Positions 1 to 11,887 are shown, counted from the first letter of the stretch. The stretch: DNA of 64,000 bases from Meloidogyne chitwoodi (GCA_015183035.1 JACZZP010000017.1:1364001-1428000); one strand, 5' to 3'. Program-made: numbers and translations. Notes: generated by a model from the letters alone, not told the origin.

Positions 1-1404
1 TAAAATATTTATTTATTTAAAATTACCAATAATTTCATTTAATTTATTTCTAACTTTAATAACATTATCTATCCATTTGTCAATAGCTTCCCATGAAGGT
101 AATCCTGATGGCAATAATGAAGCCATTGCCTGTGGCCTTTCTGTTTGTAATTTTGTCAAAATATTTCTCAATTCATTTATATTAATTTCTCTACTATATA
201 AAGAAAGTTGATATATACTTATATAATTATTATTGGCATATTTGCCTGTTGTTGGTTTTGTAAAATAAAGAAAATCAAATCTATAAATACTAAATGCAAA
301 TGGGATTGGCTTAGGAAATCCATAAACTGTCTATTTTAAATTAATAATTAATTAATTTAATTTAAAAAAAATATTATTATTTTACTTTAATAGGTAATAT
401 TGGATGATTATCTTTAATCCATTCAGTATTCAAAATATATTGGGCACCCATTTTTTGACGCAAATTAATTAATTTGTCTAGTAATAATTGTGATATTTTA
501 TCATTATTACGGGCATTCAAATTACTACAAGAATCATAATATTCAACTAATTTAGTAAAAAGAGGATTATTCTTTAATTTTGGACGCATTTTTTGGTCAT
601 GAAGTAATTCTGAAATTTAATTTAATAATTTAAAATATATTTTTTAATATTTAATTTTAAAAAATTATTACTAATCATTAAATCCTTTGCTTTTTTTGCA
701 TTTCTATGAAAATGACTTCTTTGAGTTTGAAATGTTGCAATAAGTTCAATAGCTTCGTTTTTTCGATATCCATCACAAACATAATCATAAAAATCATCAC
801 AAGGACGTATTTTTGAATTTATTGAATTTGCAAGTGTTGGAAAATTAATAAGACGAATTCTTTGACCTTTTTTTGTATTTAATTAAATATAAAAATAAAT
901 AAATTAATACTTTTTTTAAATATTTCCGGCTTTGTTTTTTCCTTTTGTTTTTTCTTTATTTTTGTTTTTTTATTTTCTTTTTCTTCAAAATTAAAATTAA
1001 ATTGATTTTTGCAAATTCCACAAGTTAATGGACATTCTTTTTTCATAAATTCACCCCAAATTGGGTCAATACATCTTTCTTTATATTTTGGACATTCCGT
1101 AATTCCATTTGGTCCAACATTATCAAAACAAAATAATTTTCTTTTAATTAAATCACATCGACCACATGTTCTGTTTTATAATTAAAGTTTTATTTAAATT
1201 AAAAATTTATTACTTTGGACATTCTTTTGTCATTAAATTAAAATAAACTGGACGATCACAAAGTTTTTTTAACTTTGGACATTCTGATTGTTTGCCAGGA
1301 AATGATTTATCTAAACATTTATAATAAAATAATCCAAAATTAATTAAATTTAAATAATAAATTATTAATATTTTTATTAAATTTTTTGATGAAATTTTTA
1401 GCAT
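1..1404 (-). CDS. Secreted ShK-ShK protein with M13-peptidase-like N-terminal segment (3' end outside window)
   Basis: Starts with MLKISSKNLIKILIIYYLNL, a signal peptide. Exon 1 (1404 to about 1211) and exon 2 (about 1170-930) encode two successive ShK-type six-cysteine modules: CLDKS...ECPK...LCD...ECPKTCGRC, and CFDN...ECPK...RCID...ECPLTCGIC. The first module is completed only by splicing across a 40-odd-nt intron (donor GTAATA). A Lys-rich linker follows, then an exon at about 880-675 with PCDDFYDYVCDGY, which resembles the conserved PCxDFYxYxCGGW start of neprilysin-family (M13) ectodomains. The 596-377 exon continues with VEYYDSCSN, like the M13 'YxSCM' motif. The last visible exon (about 327-28) ends at a GTAATTTT donor, so the gene runs off the window. 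No HExxH zinc site is visible here. Role is unknown; extracellular. ShK plus an M13-like segment is the reading from the sequence; catalysis cannot be judged. Confidence 0.7.
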
Positions 1405-2463
1405 TTTTTTACCTTTTACAAAAAAATATTATTTTATTGTTGCATATTTATATGCTATTTAAATAATATTTTTATTATTTACTCTCTATTCTTTTAAAAA
1501 TTAAAACCTTTTTTTAATTATTCCATAGCCAACATTTGATCAAATAATCTTTTCTATTATAACAATTAATTATATTTATTTATTAATATAATAAAGAATT
1601 AGAATAAATTTGCACGTTTTATTATTTATATATTTGTTTTTGTATTTTTAATAAATTATTTAAATATACTATTTTAATTAAAAAAAAGAAAAGTATTGTC
1701 ATTTATTGAATGACGAAATAAATAAAATAATTTTAAACTTATGATTCATTTAAATAAAATAAATTCTTGTTAATATTTTTGGCCCATCCCTTTTAGCATG
1801 CTTTAAAAACCTAACATGCAAAGTGATGGGCGATCAGTTTTCTTCATCATTCGTTTTTAATCATTCCTTTTACTTTCGCTTATTTTAGATAAAGTTGCTT
1901 TTTCTTGAAAGGGTTTAAAGAAATAGGAGTTATTGGAAATTGATTTTAGTGGTGATAATAATAAATTATATTTTATTTGGTAATTTTTTCCTATCCTGAA
2001 AGGATAGAAGGCGAAATTCCCTCTTGTTTAAGGGTAATATTTTAATTAATTTAAAAGAGAAAATTTATATTTCGCACAAGTATTAATTTAAATAATAAAA
2101 ATAACAAAACAAAAAATACATAATTTTATAATTAATATAAAATTCTAAAAATTTATAAAAAAGGTCAACATTTACACGAATGTACATATTATTTTTTAAT
2201 ATTTAAATTTAATTATGAAATAATTTTTGTCTATACATTTTCCTCTTAATTAAAAATAATTTATACATTTCATTGAAGTGCATTTTCTTTTGAAGTTTAT
2301 TTTTCCTAAAAATTGTTTTTAAGAAATAAATAAATTTTTAAATTTGCACTTTTTAATAAAAAATTTAAAGAAATTCACGTGTTATTTAATATTTGTATAT
2401 AAATAATTAAGAAAAATAATATTAAAATTATCAATTTTTTAACAACAAATTTTAGGTAAAATA
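1405..2463. other. Intergenic region between divergent genes
   Basis: AT-rich spacer between the 5' ends of two divergently transcribed secreted-protein genes, so it probably holds both promoters. The only compositional islands are a hairpin at 1782-1831 (GCCCATC paired with GATGGGC, inner GCATG with CATGC) and a short one at 1991-2007 (CTATCCT/AGGATAG). I see no convincing ORF or RNA family. Confidence 0.5.
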
Positions 2464-4698
2464 ATGAAAAGTTTATTAATATTTGCATTAATTATTTTTT
2501 TGAATTTAATGAATTGTGGTGAAGCAGGAAAAAATAAAAACAAATTAAAAGAACAAAAAAATAAAAATGAAGGTTCTTCTTCGTCCTCTTCATCAAATAA
2601 ACAAAAAGAAACTGGATTAAATAATTTATTAAATGATCCGAACATTAAACAAACCCATGATAATATTATAAACTCTGTTGATGCATGGGCAGGTTTTTAT
2701 ATTAAAATTTAATTTAAAAATAAATAAATAATTCTAAAGGATTTAATGATTTGAAAAATTATGTTGAGGTTATTTTAATTATAAATTTATATTTTTTTTT
2801 AATTAATTGTAGAAACCAGAAACAAAAGAAGAATATGATGCAATGGTTAATGAAGCAAAGGAAAATTTAAAAAAAGAGAATATAATGTAATAAATAATAA
2901 TTATTATTATTTTTTTAATATTTTAAAAAAAATAAAAATTATTAATAATATTTTTAGGAATATATTTTGTGAAAGAATTGAAATTGCTTTAAATGGAAGA
3001 AAGTTACGTTATGTTCGTTTATAGGCCCTGGTAGTCTGTATAACCATTTAAATAATTTTAAATATGAAATAGATGAAAGTCAAAAATTATTTAGAAGAGC
3101 ATTATTATTAATTGAAGATATTCCAAATTCTCCAAAAAATTATAGAAAATTATATTCCAAAGTTACTCAAATTCGGGCAGTTTATCAATTTGCTGTTCAG
3201 CTTTTGGTTTGTTATAAGAAATTTTTTTTAATTTATAAAATTTAAAAAAATTTAAAAAAATAAATTTTAACATAGATTATTGAATATTTTAATTCTTTAT
3301 ACAATATAAATAATAATGAAGAAATAAGTAAAGAAAATAAAGGAAAATCTGTTTCTTCTTCTTCTTCAGAAAATATTTCTGAAGGAATAATTGGAACATT
3401 TGAAGATTTATATGTAAATAATGAAAAAGAAAAAGAATATATTGAAAAAATACATAAAATAAAAGTTATAAATCCTTTAAATAAAAAAAATAATAATACA
3501 AATAAAAATTTAAATGAAATACCTGAAATAGTTAATAAAATGGAAAATAATGAAGCAACTTTAGTTTTAATTTTTCAATGTTAGTATATTTTTTAAATAC
3601 AGGGTGACCAGAAAGTTCGGAGTCACGTTTTAATTCACCATAACTTTTTTTATATTTTTTATTTTTAAATAATTTTAAACTGATTTTATAGCCTATTCAA
3701 TTCTCTATTATAATACAAAATTTGTGATTATTTGGACGATTATCACAAAAGTTATAGCCTTTTCCGTAAGGTATATCAAATTGTCCTCCCCAAAAATTCA
3801 CTTCCTGTATCTCAACACTGAGAAGTCAGATTTGTGAGATCTCAAAAGAAATCAATAGAGCATACCTGCGACCCAGACTAATTTTTAATATGAAAATTGT
3901 ACCTCTGGCATGGAAGGCTGTGAGTAGATGTAATTCGATTTTGGGAGGAAATGAAATTTTTTATTTTGTGAGTGTTGCGCGAAAATTTATATCCCTCCAA
4001 ATCCTAAGCTAAAAATTTTTTTATTCTATTATTTTTGAAGAACAGAGATCCCTCTAGATTCTAAAAAAATTTTATGTCAATCCCTCAATCCTTTCTCATT
4101 TTATAATTTTTTTAACACAAAAAGAGGTGCGAGTTTTGGTCAAAAATTTTCATTCGTGCGTTCGACACTGTATCAAAGCAGGTAGTAGGAATATCTTAAA
4201 CTCTTGATATTTCTTAATCCCTATTTAGTTCTCTATCTTTTCATCTTTGTTTTATCTCGATAGCAAAATTTTGAATTAAGTTATGATAAAAAATAATTGA
4301 CTCCGAACTTTCTGGTCACCCTGTATAATTTTTTAATTAAAGGTCCAACTGAAATGTCATATAAGTTAATAAAATCTTATGAAAACAAATATTTAAAAAA
4401 TTTAATTTTGGTTGAACCTAATTTAATGTGTAACTATGAACCAAATGAAAACCAAAAAATAATTTTAAAAGAATTTAAAAAGTTTATCCAGGATAACAAA
4501 TTTATGCAATTTGAAGCTTTTCCTTTTTCAAAATTAGCAATAAATCAATTTAATTTGCCACTTACATATATTTATTTTAAAAAATGGGAAAAAATTGAAA
4601 AAAATTTCGATAAATTGAATATTTCTTTTAAAAATAAAGAATTGATAAAAGAAGAAGTAAAAAAGGAAGAAAAAGAAAAAAAAGAAAATTTAGATTAA
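2464..4698 (+). pseudogene. Secreted Lys-rich protein of unknown family, copy A; frameshifted and carrying an intronic MITE
   Basis: Begins MKSLLIFALIIFLNLMNCGEAG, a signal peptide, then a Lys/Ser-rich stretch. Exons read about 2464-2692, 2741-2769, 2813-2887, 2958-3207, 3275-3579 and 4343-4698. It is paralogous to the gene at 9115-10653: both share the order signal peptide, KPE.TEEY, RKLRY(V/I)R, GxGS, IPEIVxKMEN, GPxEM, IYFKKW, and the same intron phases. Here the frame breaks right after RKLRYVR: the sequence reads TTTATAGGCCCT and stops, while the next frame resumes with GPGSLYNHL, as if one base were missing near 3022. The fifth intron contains a 724-bp mariner-type MITE. Unless an unusual splice bypasses the break, the copy is a recent pseudogene; a homopolymer-type assembly error is the alternative. 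Function unknown. Confidence 0.65.
3600..4323. mobile_element. mariner/Tc1-type MITE in an intron
   Basis: A perfect 26-bp terminal inverted repeat begins CAGGGTGACCAGAAAGTTCG on the left and reads as its reverse complement at 4298-4323. Both ends are flanked by TA (3598-3599 and 4324-4325), the target duplication of Tc1/mariner elements. The 724-bp interior is more GC-rich than the host intron and has no transposase ORF, so it is non-autonomous. It lies wholly inside an intron of the copy A gene, in the position where the paralogue at 9.1 kb has a short intron. Confidence 0.9.
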
Positions 4699-5246
4699 TT
4701 AAAATTATGAGGAAAAAGTAGTTAATAAATATAAAGTTTTATTTTAAATTTAGAATAGATTAGTTGACATTAGATTATAAATATATTTTATTTTAAATTA
4801 AATTAATTATTTATTAATTTACTATTTAATTTTAATAATTGTTAACTTCAATTTAAATAAATTTAAAGTTTTATAAATTTTTTTATATTGTTTTACTAAA
4901 TAATATAAATTTATTTTGTAACGCTTTAACAATTAATTTTAAAATCCAATAAATTATTTTTACATTTTTATGTTTTATTTTTTTAAGTTTAGTAAATAAA
5001 TATCATATTAAGTTATTCAAAAATAATATTAATGAAAATTTTATCTCTAATCTTTTATTTAATAAACTTTTTAAAATAATTGATATTTTTGTTTTGATTT
5101 TATAATAAAAATACTTTTATATAAAATTATTTTTAAAAGAAACAAAAATGGAAATAATTAAAAAAATATTTGTAAAGGAAGTAGTGGAAACTATTGATAA
5201 TCAACCTTCTCTGCACTCTCTGCCTTTATCAAAACTATTATAGCCC

Positions 5247-5309
5247 CAGGGCTGGACGCAATTGCGGATTGCGCTTGCGCAAAATTTTTTGCGATTGCGT
5301 CCAGCCCTG
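5247..5309. repeat. Short GC-rich inverted repeat (hairpin)
   Basis: CAGGGCTGGACGCAAT at 5247-5262 is the exact reverse complement of ATTGCGTCCAGCCCTG ending at 5309, with a GC-rich middle containing a second inverted motif (TTGCG/CGCAA). The CAGGGCTGG end resembles hAT-type termini, but I find no matching 8-bp flanks, so it is called only a hairpin repeat. Confidence 0.6.
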
Positions 5310-5742
5310 ATCATAACTTTTTTTTAAATTGATGTAAAAAAATAATCTAAACTTTATTCATAAAATTATATATTTAGGTATTAAAAAATTAAAGTCTCGA
5401 TTTCAAAGATTGTGGAAAAAAATTTCAATTTTTCATATTTTTTTTAGTTTCGAAACATTACTGTTCTTACATTTTCTCCCACTCTTTTTTATTACTAAAA
5501 ATAGTGAACGCTCTTTTATAACCTATTCATTTTCTCAATTGTTCGAGGTAAATTCTTGCTATTAGCAGCGATTGTTACCAATTCATTTCTACGTAGCTTA
5601 CATGCATAACCAATGTTTACTAAATTTACAATTAAAAAATATTATTTGATTCTTAGGGAGATTATAAATATTCTGACAAAAATGATAAAATTTTAAATTT
5701 ATCTTGTATCATCTTATAAATTATTTTAACCTTCATCGTCAG

Positions 5743-5967
5743 CAGTGATTTGAAGGTCATACCAAAATCATACTCATACCTCGGTATGAAGTATGAATAT
5801 GAGCAAATTTTTTTGATGGTACGAAGTATGAGTATGAAGGAAAAAATTAACCGGTATTAGGTATGAGTATAATGCCTAAAAATGGCAGGTATGAAGTATG
5901 AGTATGAGAAAATTTTTTTGTCTCTATGAAGTATGAGTATGAGCAAAATTGAAAATTCCAATCACTG
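5743..5967. mobile_element. hAT-type MITE, 225 bp
   Basis: Ends CAGTGATTTGAA... and ...TTCCAATCACTG are imperfect terminal inverted repeats of about 12 bp. They are flanked by an exact 8-bp direct repeat ATCGTCAG (5735-5742 and 5968-5975), which fits the hAT target-site consensus nTnnnnAn. The interior is a run of variants of GTATGAAGTATGAGTATGAG on both strands, with no coding capacity. Confidence 0.85.
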
Positions 5968-6527
5968 ATCGTCAGTAGAATCTATGTTGTTCAATTTTGT
6001 CTTCTCCATTTTCTATCAATTAATTATTGAGTTTTTTTCTTCTCCTTTTGGATCATTTGCAGTAAAACTTTGATAAGATTGCACAGCAATTCCTTTCAAC
6101 TCATTAAGCAGTTCTTGCCCATTTTTGAAATAAATGAAAATCTTTTCGTGCCAGCTTTGAGCATTTTTAAATTTATTCTCATCTCTCTTCATTTCGTTTT
6201 TCTTAAATTAAACAATTTATAATTTTAATAGGGTTAGTCAAAATCTGTCGGTCAAATGGGTGATCAGGGTATCTCTGATTTCATTGATCTCTTTCTCTGC
6301 ACTATTAACTTCTTTCTCTAACATTTTTTATAATGGAAAAAAGATAAAATGTCAAAAGAGATTAACAGAGCTATGAGACAAAATGGTCAAGCTATTTTAA
6401 ATGAAATTTTTTAATTTATTTACCATAAAAAATTTCTTTTTCTTTTAAACTATCTTTAGCACCTAAAAAATTTACATTGTCAAATTTAAATTTTTACATA
6501 GGCTTAAATCTTGTTTTTTTTGTATAG

Positions 6528-8272
6528 ATGTCACAAAATAAGAATAAAAAGCTCTATTTACAACCAAATAATGACAATGATTCTATTTTGGAAATTGATG
6601 AATTTGAGGAAAGTGATGAAGGCGGCACCTCATCAGATTGGTTTTGTAATTATTATAACTCGAATATTTTTTTAATTGGAAAGAATAAGTGATCATTTCT
6701 ATATGCAGGGATTTTTTATCTCTTACAATTTTCAAATATTCTATTCTCATTTTTTATTTTTAAAGTCATTCCTGGTTTTGATTTTTATTTTTTAAGTTAT
6801 GAAGAAGATATTGAATGTATGGAGGCAGTAAAGGCTCGCCGAAAAAAACTTCCAAAATCTGTCGTCGATGATCAATTCTTTAATTTGACTGAAATGGAGG
6901 CTTTTTTAGATGCTCAAGATAAAGCTGAAGAAGAAAAGCAAACAAATTCTGGACGTAATTTAGGCGATTTTGATATTGCAAAAAAAGTTTTTTGGAATAA
7001 ATTTATGAATTTAAATTTTTAACTTAAGATGGATGAAATAATTCAATCATATGAAGAAGAAAATTTAAGACCACGGAATTGGGTTTTACAAGGCGAAGTT
7101 GTGGCTGAAGAACGTAAAACTGATGAATTGTTGGAGCATTCTATTGATGTTGATTATCAACTTAATGCTCCTACTATTAATGAAGAAACTACTCAAAGAT
7201 TGGAAACAATAATTAGAAAACGTTGCAAAGAAAAGGTTTATTCTTATATTTTAAATCTATTTTTTAACATTAATTTCTATTTGTAAATTTTTTATGACAT
7301 TTATTTTTTCACTTCTCATGAATTTTAAAGTTTTTTGATGATGTTATTCGAAAATTTCGTGAAAATGAGGCAGCTTTGATACCTACAATTTTTCGAAATC
7401 AAACAGAAATTGAACAAAATGTTCGAAGATCTCTTGCTGAGGTTTATGCTGATAAGTTTGTTAATTCTCAGAATGATCAACAAGAAAAGGTTTTTTTATA
7501 TTTTTGAACTTATAAAATAATTTTTTTTAGATTATTTCTGAATTAGATCCACAAACTGATGCAATACAAAAGGATATGAATGCTCTATTTCTTAATCTGG
7601 ATGCTCTAAGCCATTTTCAATTTCGACCACAAAAAATTCAAACCGATGAGACAAAAATTATTAATAATATGCCAAGCCTTTGTTTAGAAGTTTGATTTTC
7701 TAATATTAAAATTTTAAACGTAAAATTTGGAATTTTTAAATTTTATTTATTCTGATAAATTGTGGGGATATTTAAAATTATAAATTATTTAATTTAAGGA
7801 AGTTGGTCCAACTGCAACTACAGAACCTGATGTTAATTTGTTAGCACCAGAAGAAATAGTACGAAGGACCAAAGCAGTACTAAAATCAAATACGGAAAGA
7901 ACTGAAACTGATAAAAAGCGGGAACGTCGTAACAAAAAGAAACGACAAGCGTTTGTTTTTTTTATCTAACAGTACGAATTTTAGCGAGTAATAAGAAGGT
8001 ATTAATCCCAGAATTGATTTTTAAGCTATTATTATACATGATTATATCCAAAAGTTATATTTAATCAAAGAGGAATTTATAAAATATTTTCATCTTTCTC
8101 CTTTATTTTCAGTGTTATTGCCGCAATAAATACCATGAATGAGAAGAGGAAGAATAATGAAGAAACAAATGACATAAAGTTTAAGAAAAGGCGATTTGAG
8201 AAAAACCTTAATTTTGTTGCGGGAATGGATTCCTTAATTGAAAATAATAAAATGCAAAGAGTAAAAAAATAA
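6528..8272 (+). CDS. mpp-10: U3 small nucleolar ribonucleoprotein MPP10 homologue
   Basis: Mpp10 is a component of the U3 snoRNP/small-subunit processome acting in 18S pre-rRNA processing in the nucleolus. The recognisable core is LPKSVVDDQFFNLTEMEAFL (6838-6906), then after an intron IIQSYEEENLRPRNWVLQGE (7038-7100), ITEE-like INEETTQRLE (7177-7206), and FFDDVIRKFRENE (about 7331-7370), then SLAEVYADKF (7432-7460). These match the order of conserved blocks in eukaryotic Mpp10. The start at 6528 gives MSQNKNKK followed by an acidic stretch, also typical. The C-terminus is Lys/Arg-rich and ends KMQRVKK, stop at 8272. Seven or so short introns. The protein is shorter than yeast or human Mpp10, mainly through a reduced acidic N-terminal region. 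It is the only clear housekeeping gene in this part of the window. Confidence 0.85.
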
Positions 8273-9114
8273 CAAATTTATTTCGTTTATCATTTTTTAT
8301 TTGTTATAAATAAAATCATATTTTTAATTTATAAAATGTTAATTTTTTGTGGCAATTTTGAATTGTTTATATACGATTCTATTTTTTATCTTTTAAAATT
8401 TTTAATCAAATATTATAATTCTAATTTTTAATTACTTTTTTTCCTTTATAGATTCAACTAAAATTTCCGGTAAAGGTTATCGGTTCCTGGAGATTTACCG
8501 GGTATCCAGAACCGAAAACCGAACCGAAATTTTCGGGTATCCGGCCTTTTTTCGGTTTCGGCTACTCGAAACAACCTTACTTCCCACCAGTCTACAAAGG
8601 GAATTTGCAGAGGGCAGGAAATATTTGCAATTTTGCATTTAGTGAGATGCATTAATTTCAAATAAAATAATTAAAAATAATTTCATTTTTTGTTGTTGGT
8701 TTATTAATTTTAATAAATTAATATTTTTTGTTGTTTTAAATTATTTATTATTATTAACAATTTAATAAATTATATGTAAGTATTTTCTATAAATTATTTT
8801 AATTTTGAAATTAATATTTTTTATTTCTAAATATTCTTAAAAATTAAATTATTTAAATACTATATTGCATTAGTTTATTAAATTGTCTGTCGTAATTGCA
8901 CTTTTAGATAGATAAATATATAATTTAAAATTAAAATACATAATTAAATAATTTAATGCAGGTAGAGGTATTTCATTTATTTTCTATTTCTTCCCAATAA
9001 TTTTAATTTTATTATTTTTAAAATTTAAATAAATAAATTCATCTTCTAAATGTTAATTAAGTAAATTTTGTTTTAATTTTATGTCTTTATTTTTTTCAGA
9101 TTATTTTTAAATTA
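8273..9114. other. Intergenic region with a degenerate CCGGTA/AACCGAA repeat
   Basis: At about 8465-8570 the sequence is locally GC-richer and made of short self-complementary motifs (ACCGAAAACCGAACCGAAAT, TTCGGGTATCCGG, CCGGTAAAGG/ACCGGG), typical of the ends of degraded DNA transposons. No target duplication could be identified. The rest is AT-rich; a TTTTTTCAG at about 9092-9100 just upstream of the next ATG may be the trans- or cis-splice acceptor of that gene. Confidence 0.4.
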
Positions 9115-10653
9115 ATGAGAATTAATATTTTTAATTTTCTTTTTTTATTAATAATATTAGAAACATTAAAATTAATTAATTGTGGAAAAAAGGCAAAAGA
9201 AAAGCAAAAAAAGAAAAATCAAAGTATTGGACAATCTTCAAATATCTCCAAAAATAATGAATTAATTGAACAAAAAATTAATCAAGAATTACAAAATATT
9301 AAAAATATATTGGATAGATGGAATGGTAATTAAAAATTATTTTAATATAAATTAAATTATTATTTAAGGTTATAATATATTAAATGACAACTACATTGAG
9401 GTTTTTTATTTTTTATTAATAAAGTCTGAGGATTTTTTAGAAGAATTTAAATTTAAGGGAGTTATTAAAATTAATTTTTTAATAATTTATTATTTATTAA
9501 ATTAAGAAACCTGAATTAACTGAAGAATATGAAAATATGGTTAATGTAGCAATTTCTTATTTTGAACATCCAATTGGAAAAAATATGTTTGTTTAATAAT
9601 ATTAATAAAAAACGAAATATTATTTTATTATTAATATATTTATAAGCTGTTTTTTAATAAAATTATGTTAAAAATAAAATAAAAATATTACAAAAGTATA
9701 AACCTTTTAATTTAAGAATAGATAATTTGATCAAAAAAATTAAAGAAGCATTACAAGACCGAAAATTGCGTTATATCCGAATGATTGGTGCTGGAAGCAT
9801 GTTTGGTCATCTTAATCATTATTATTATGATGATAGTGTTATAGCCAAAAATGAACGATTTTTAATTGAAAAATTGGATAATAATTACAAACAGAAATAT
9901 TTAAAATGTTCGCAAATTACTGCTATTTTTCAATTTATTTTAGAGCTTTTGGTTGTTTTTTTTTAATTTTTTATAATATTTTTAAAATTATTATTTACCA
10001 AAATTATATTTATTTATATCAAATAAAAAGAATAATTTTTAATTTTTTAGATTATTAAACATTTTAATGAATTACAAATACCTAAAGAAGGAATAAAAGG
10101 AAAAGAAATTGCATCTAATAAATCATCTGAAATAAATTATAAAATTATTGCAACATTTGAAGATATGCATTTAAATGAAAAATATGAAAAAGAATATTTA
10201 AAAAATAAATATAATATTTATGGAATTAAACCAAATGATAAATATGAAAATTTAATAAAAATACCAGAAATTGTTAGTAAAATGGAAAATGATGAAACAA
10301 CACTTATTTTAATGATTCAATGTTTTCTTTTTAAATTTAAATTAATTTTATATTTTTTTAATTTTATAAATAAAATAATATATTTTTTAATTAATTTAAT
10401 TAAAAAAGGTCCACCTGAAATGACTTTAAAAATAATTGACTCATATAACAATAAAAAAATACTTGAAAATATTATACTAATTGAATCAGCATTGAGTTAT
10501 GACCGTGAAGAGTTGATTAATTATCGTCAAAAATTTTTACCTTCAATTAAGGCTTTTGAGGTTAATCCATTTACTAATTTATTTTATTTCCCAAATCAAA
10601 CAAATATTTATTTTAAAAAATGGACAAAAGGAGAAGATGATGAAGAAAATTAA
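9115..10653 (+). CDS. Secreted Lys-rich protein of unknown family, copy B (intact paralogue)
   Basis: MRINIFNFLFLLIILETLKL forms a signal peptide, followed by a Lys/Gln-rich segment. Exons read about 9115-9325, 9370-9401, 9507-9587, 9719-9951, 10052-10321 and 10409-10653. The frame is open across all of them, with the same intron phases and shared blocks as the 2464-4698 copy (RKLRYIRMIGAGS, IPEIVSKMEN, C-PPEM, IYFKKW). The stretch at about 10322-10408 happens to lack stops but is the fifth intron: its position matches the intron carrying the MITE in copy A and it starts GTTTTC and ends AAAAAG. Predicted extracellular; no known domain is recognised. A candidate lineage-specific secreted protein; function unknown. 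Confidence 0.7.
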
Positions 10654-10928
10654 AGAAAAAGGAAAAGATGTATTATTATTTAATTAAAACAAAGAATAAT
10701 ATTTTTATTTTTTAAATTATTACAATTATATCGTAGAAAAATATTTATATTTTATTAATTAAAAAAAACTTTTGGGGTTATTTATTAAAAATTTTTCAAA
10801 ATAAAAACAATTTTATTACAAACTTTTAATTATAAATATTTTATAAATGAAGATGTTATAATTAAAATATTTATTTTTTATTAATTTAAATATTTAAATA
10901 AAATTATTTTTAAATTTTTAATTTAAAA

Positions 10929-11276
10929 GAATTAAAGCAAACATTTTCTCGTCTTTATGTTTGGGCATTAATTGGTTATTTAAAAAATGTTTTATTAACT
11001 TTCAATGAATATCAAAGTTTAAATATTGTTAAAACATTTATTAGTCCTACTTTGTTTATGCCAAACAGTTTTATTAAATTAATTTATTTTCTAAGGTTAT
11101 TTTTTAAATTAAATAAAAATATATTTTATTTTTTAAAAATAATTTTTAGTTCAAAAAATGAAAAAATTATGATTAAACAAATTATATTAGCTATAACATT
11201 ATATTATAAAAAAGAATTTGGTCCAACTTTTGTTGATATTGGATGTTTTGAAATTTATGGAAATGAATGCAATTAA
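10929..11276 (+). CDS. Two-exon coding fragment of unknown identity
   Basis: An open stretch ELKQTFSRLYVWALIGYLKN... (about 10929-11096) ends at a GTTATTTT donor. After a 53-nt intron ending TTTTTAG it continues SSKNEKIMIKQ... to a stop at 11274-11276. Codon use is like neighbouring exons and two Cys lie near the C-terminus (GCFEIYGNECN). No start codon or signal peptide precedes it. It may be the 3' end of copy B via an alternative isoform, a separate gene with undetected 5' exons, or a relic. Confidence 0.35.
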   Translation, partial: ELKQTFSRLYVWALIGYLKNVLLTFNEYQSLNIVKTFISPTLFMPNSFIKLIYFLRLFFKLNKNIFYFLKIIFSSKNEKIMIKQIILAITLYYKKEFGPTFVDIGCFEIYGNECN

Positions 11277-11887
11277 ATATAAATTATTAAAAATAATTAA
11301 TTTTAGAGAAAATTTTTTTTATATTTTTAGATAATTTAATTAATAATAATAATTATTATTATTTACAGAAATGAAATAATATTTTAATAATATAGTCAAT
11401 TAATTAATTATTTCATTATATTAAATTTATTTAATTAATATATATTATTACAAATATCAGACTGTATTTTTCAATAGTAAAATATCAAAATATTTTAAGC
11501 TTATTTGTAAAAAATAATTTTAGTATAAAAATATCCATTTGATCAATTTATTTATTTATTATTTTATGTTGTAAATCAGCTTTTTTAATAATACAAGGCA
11601 ACAAAGCCAAAATAATATTTAATAATCGGTTTAGGACATGCTATTGAAATTGTTTTTATTTATTTTTTAAACCAAAGTAATATATTTTAAATTTGGATTA
11701 TTTTTATTATACTTGTTTTTTATAATAACCAATAAAATAATAATAATATTTAATAGAAGCCTATTGAATATAAAATAAGTTTATTTTATAATATTTATCA
11801 TTTCAGTTGTCAAAATAATTTGTTAAATAAAATAAAATATAATTTTTAATTTGTCAAATATTTTGGATTTTCTAACCTTCATCAAAA
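11277..11887. other. AT-rich intergenic spacer
   Basis: No ORF, repeat or RNA structure is evident; presumed promoter of the following secreted-protein gene. Confidence 0.5.

Larger units (their letters stand above)
4699..6527. other. Intergenic region with small DNA elements
   Basis: No gene is recognised. It holds a 63-bp hairpin (5247-5309) and a 225-bp hAT-type MITE (5743-5967), listed separately. The rest is AT-rich. The 6100-6420 part is less AT-rich but every frame is interrupted by stops. Confidence 0.5.

Noticed and set aside
5247..5309. A complete hAT element
   Set aside because: The ends look hAT-like but the flanks share no 8-bp duplication.
8458..8661. Open frame with RKFRFGFRF as a neuropeptide (FMRFamide-like) gene
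   Set aside because: The motif arises from the self-complementary ACCGAAAACCGAA repeat; no signal peptide, Gly-Lys/Arg cleavage pattern or conserved exons.
10322..10408. Coding continuity through this stretch of copy B
   Set aside because: It lacks stops by chance; splice sites and comparison with copy A show that it is an intron.
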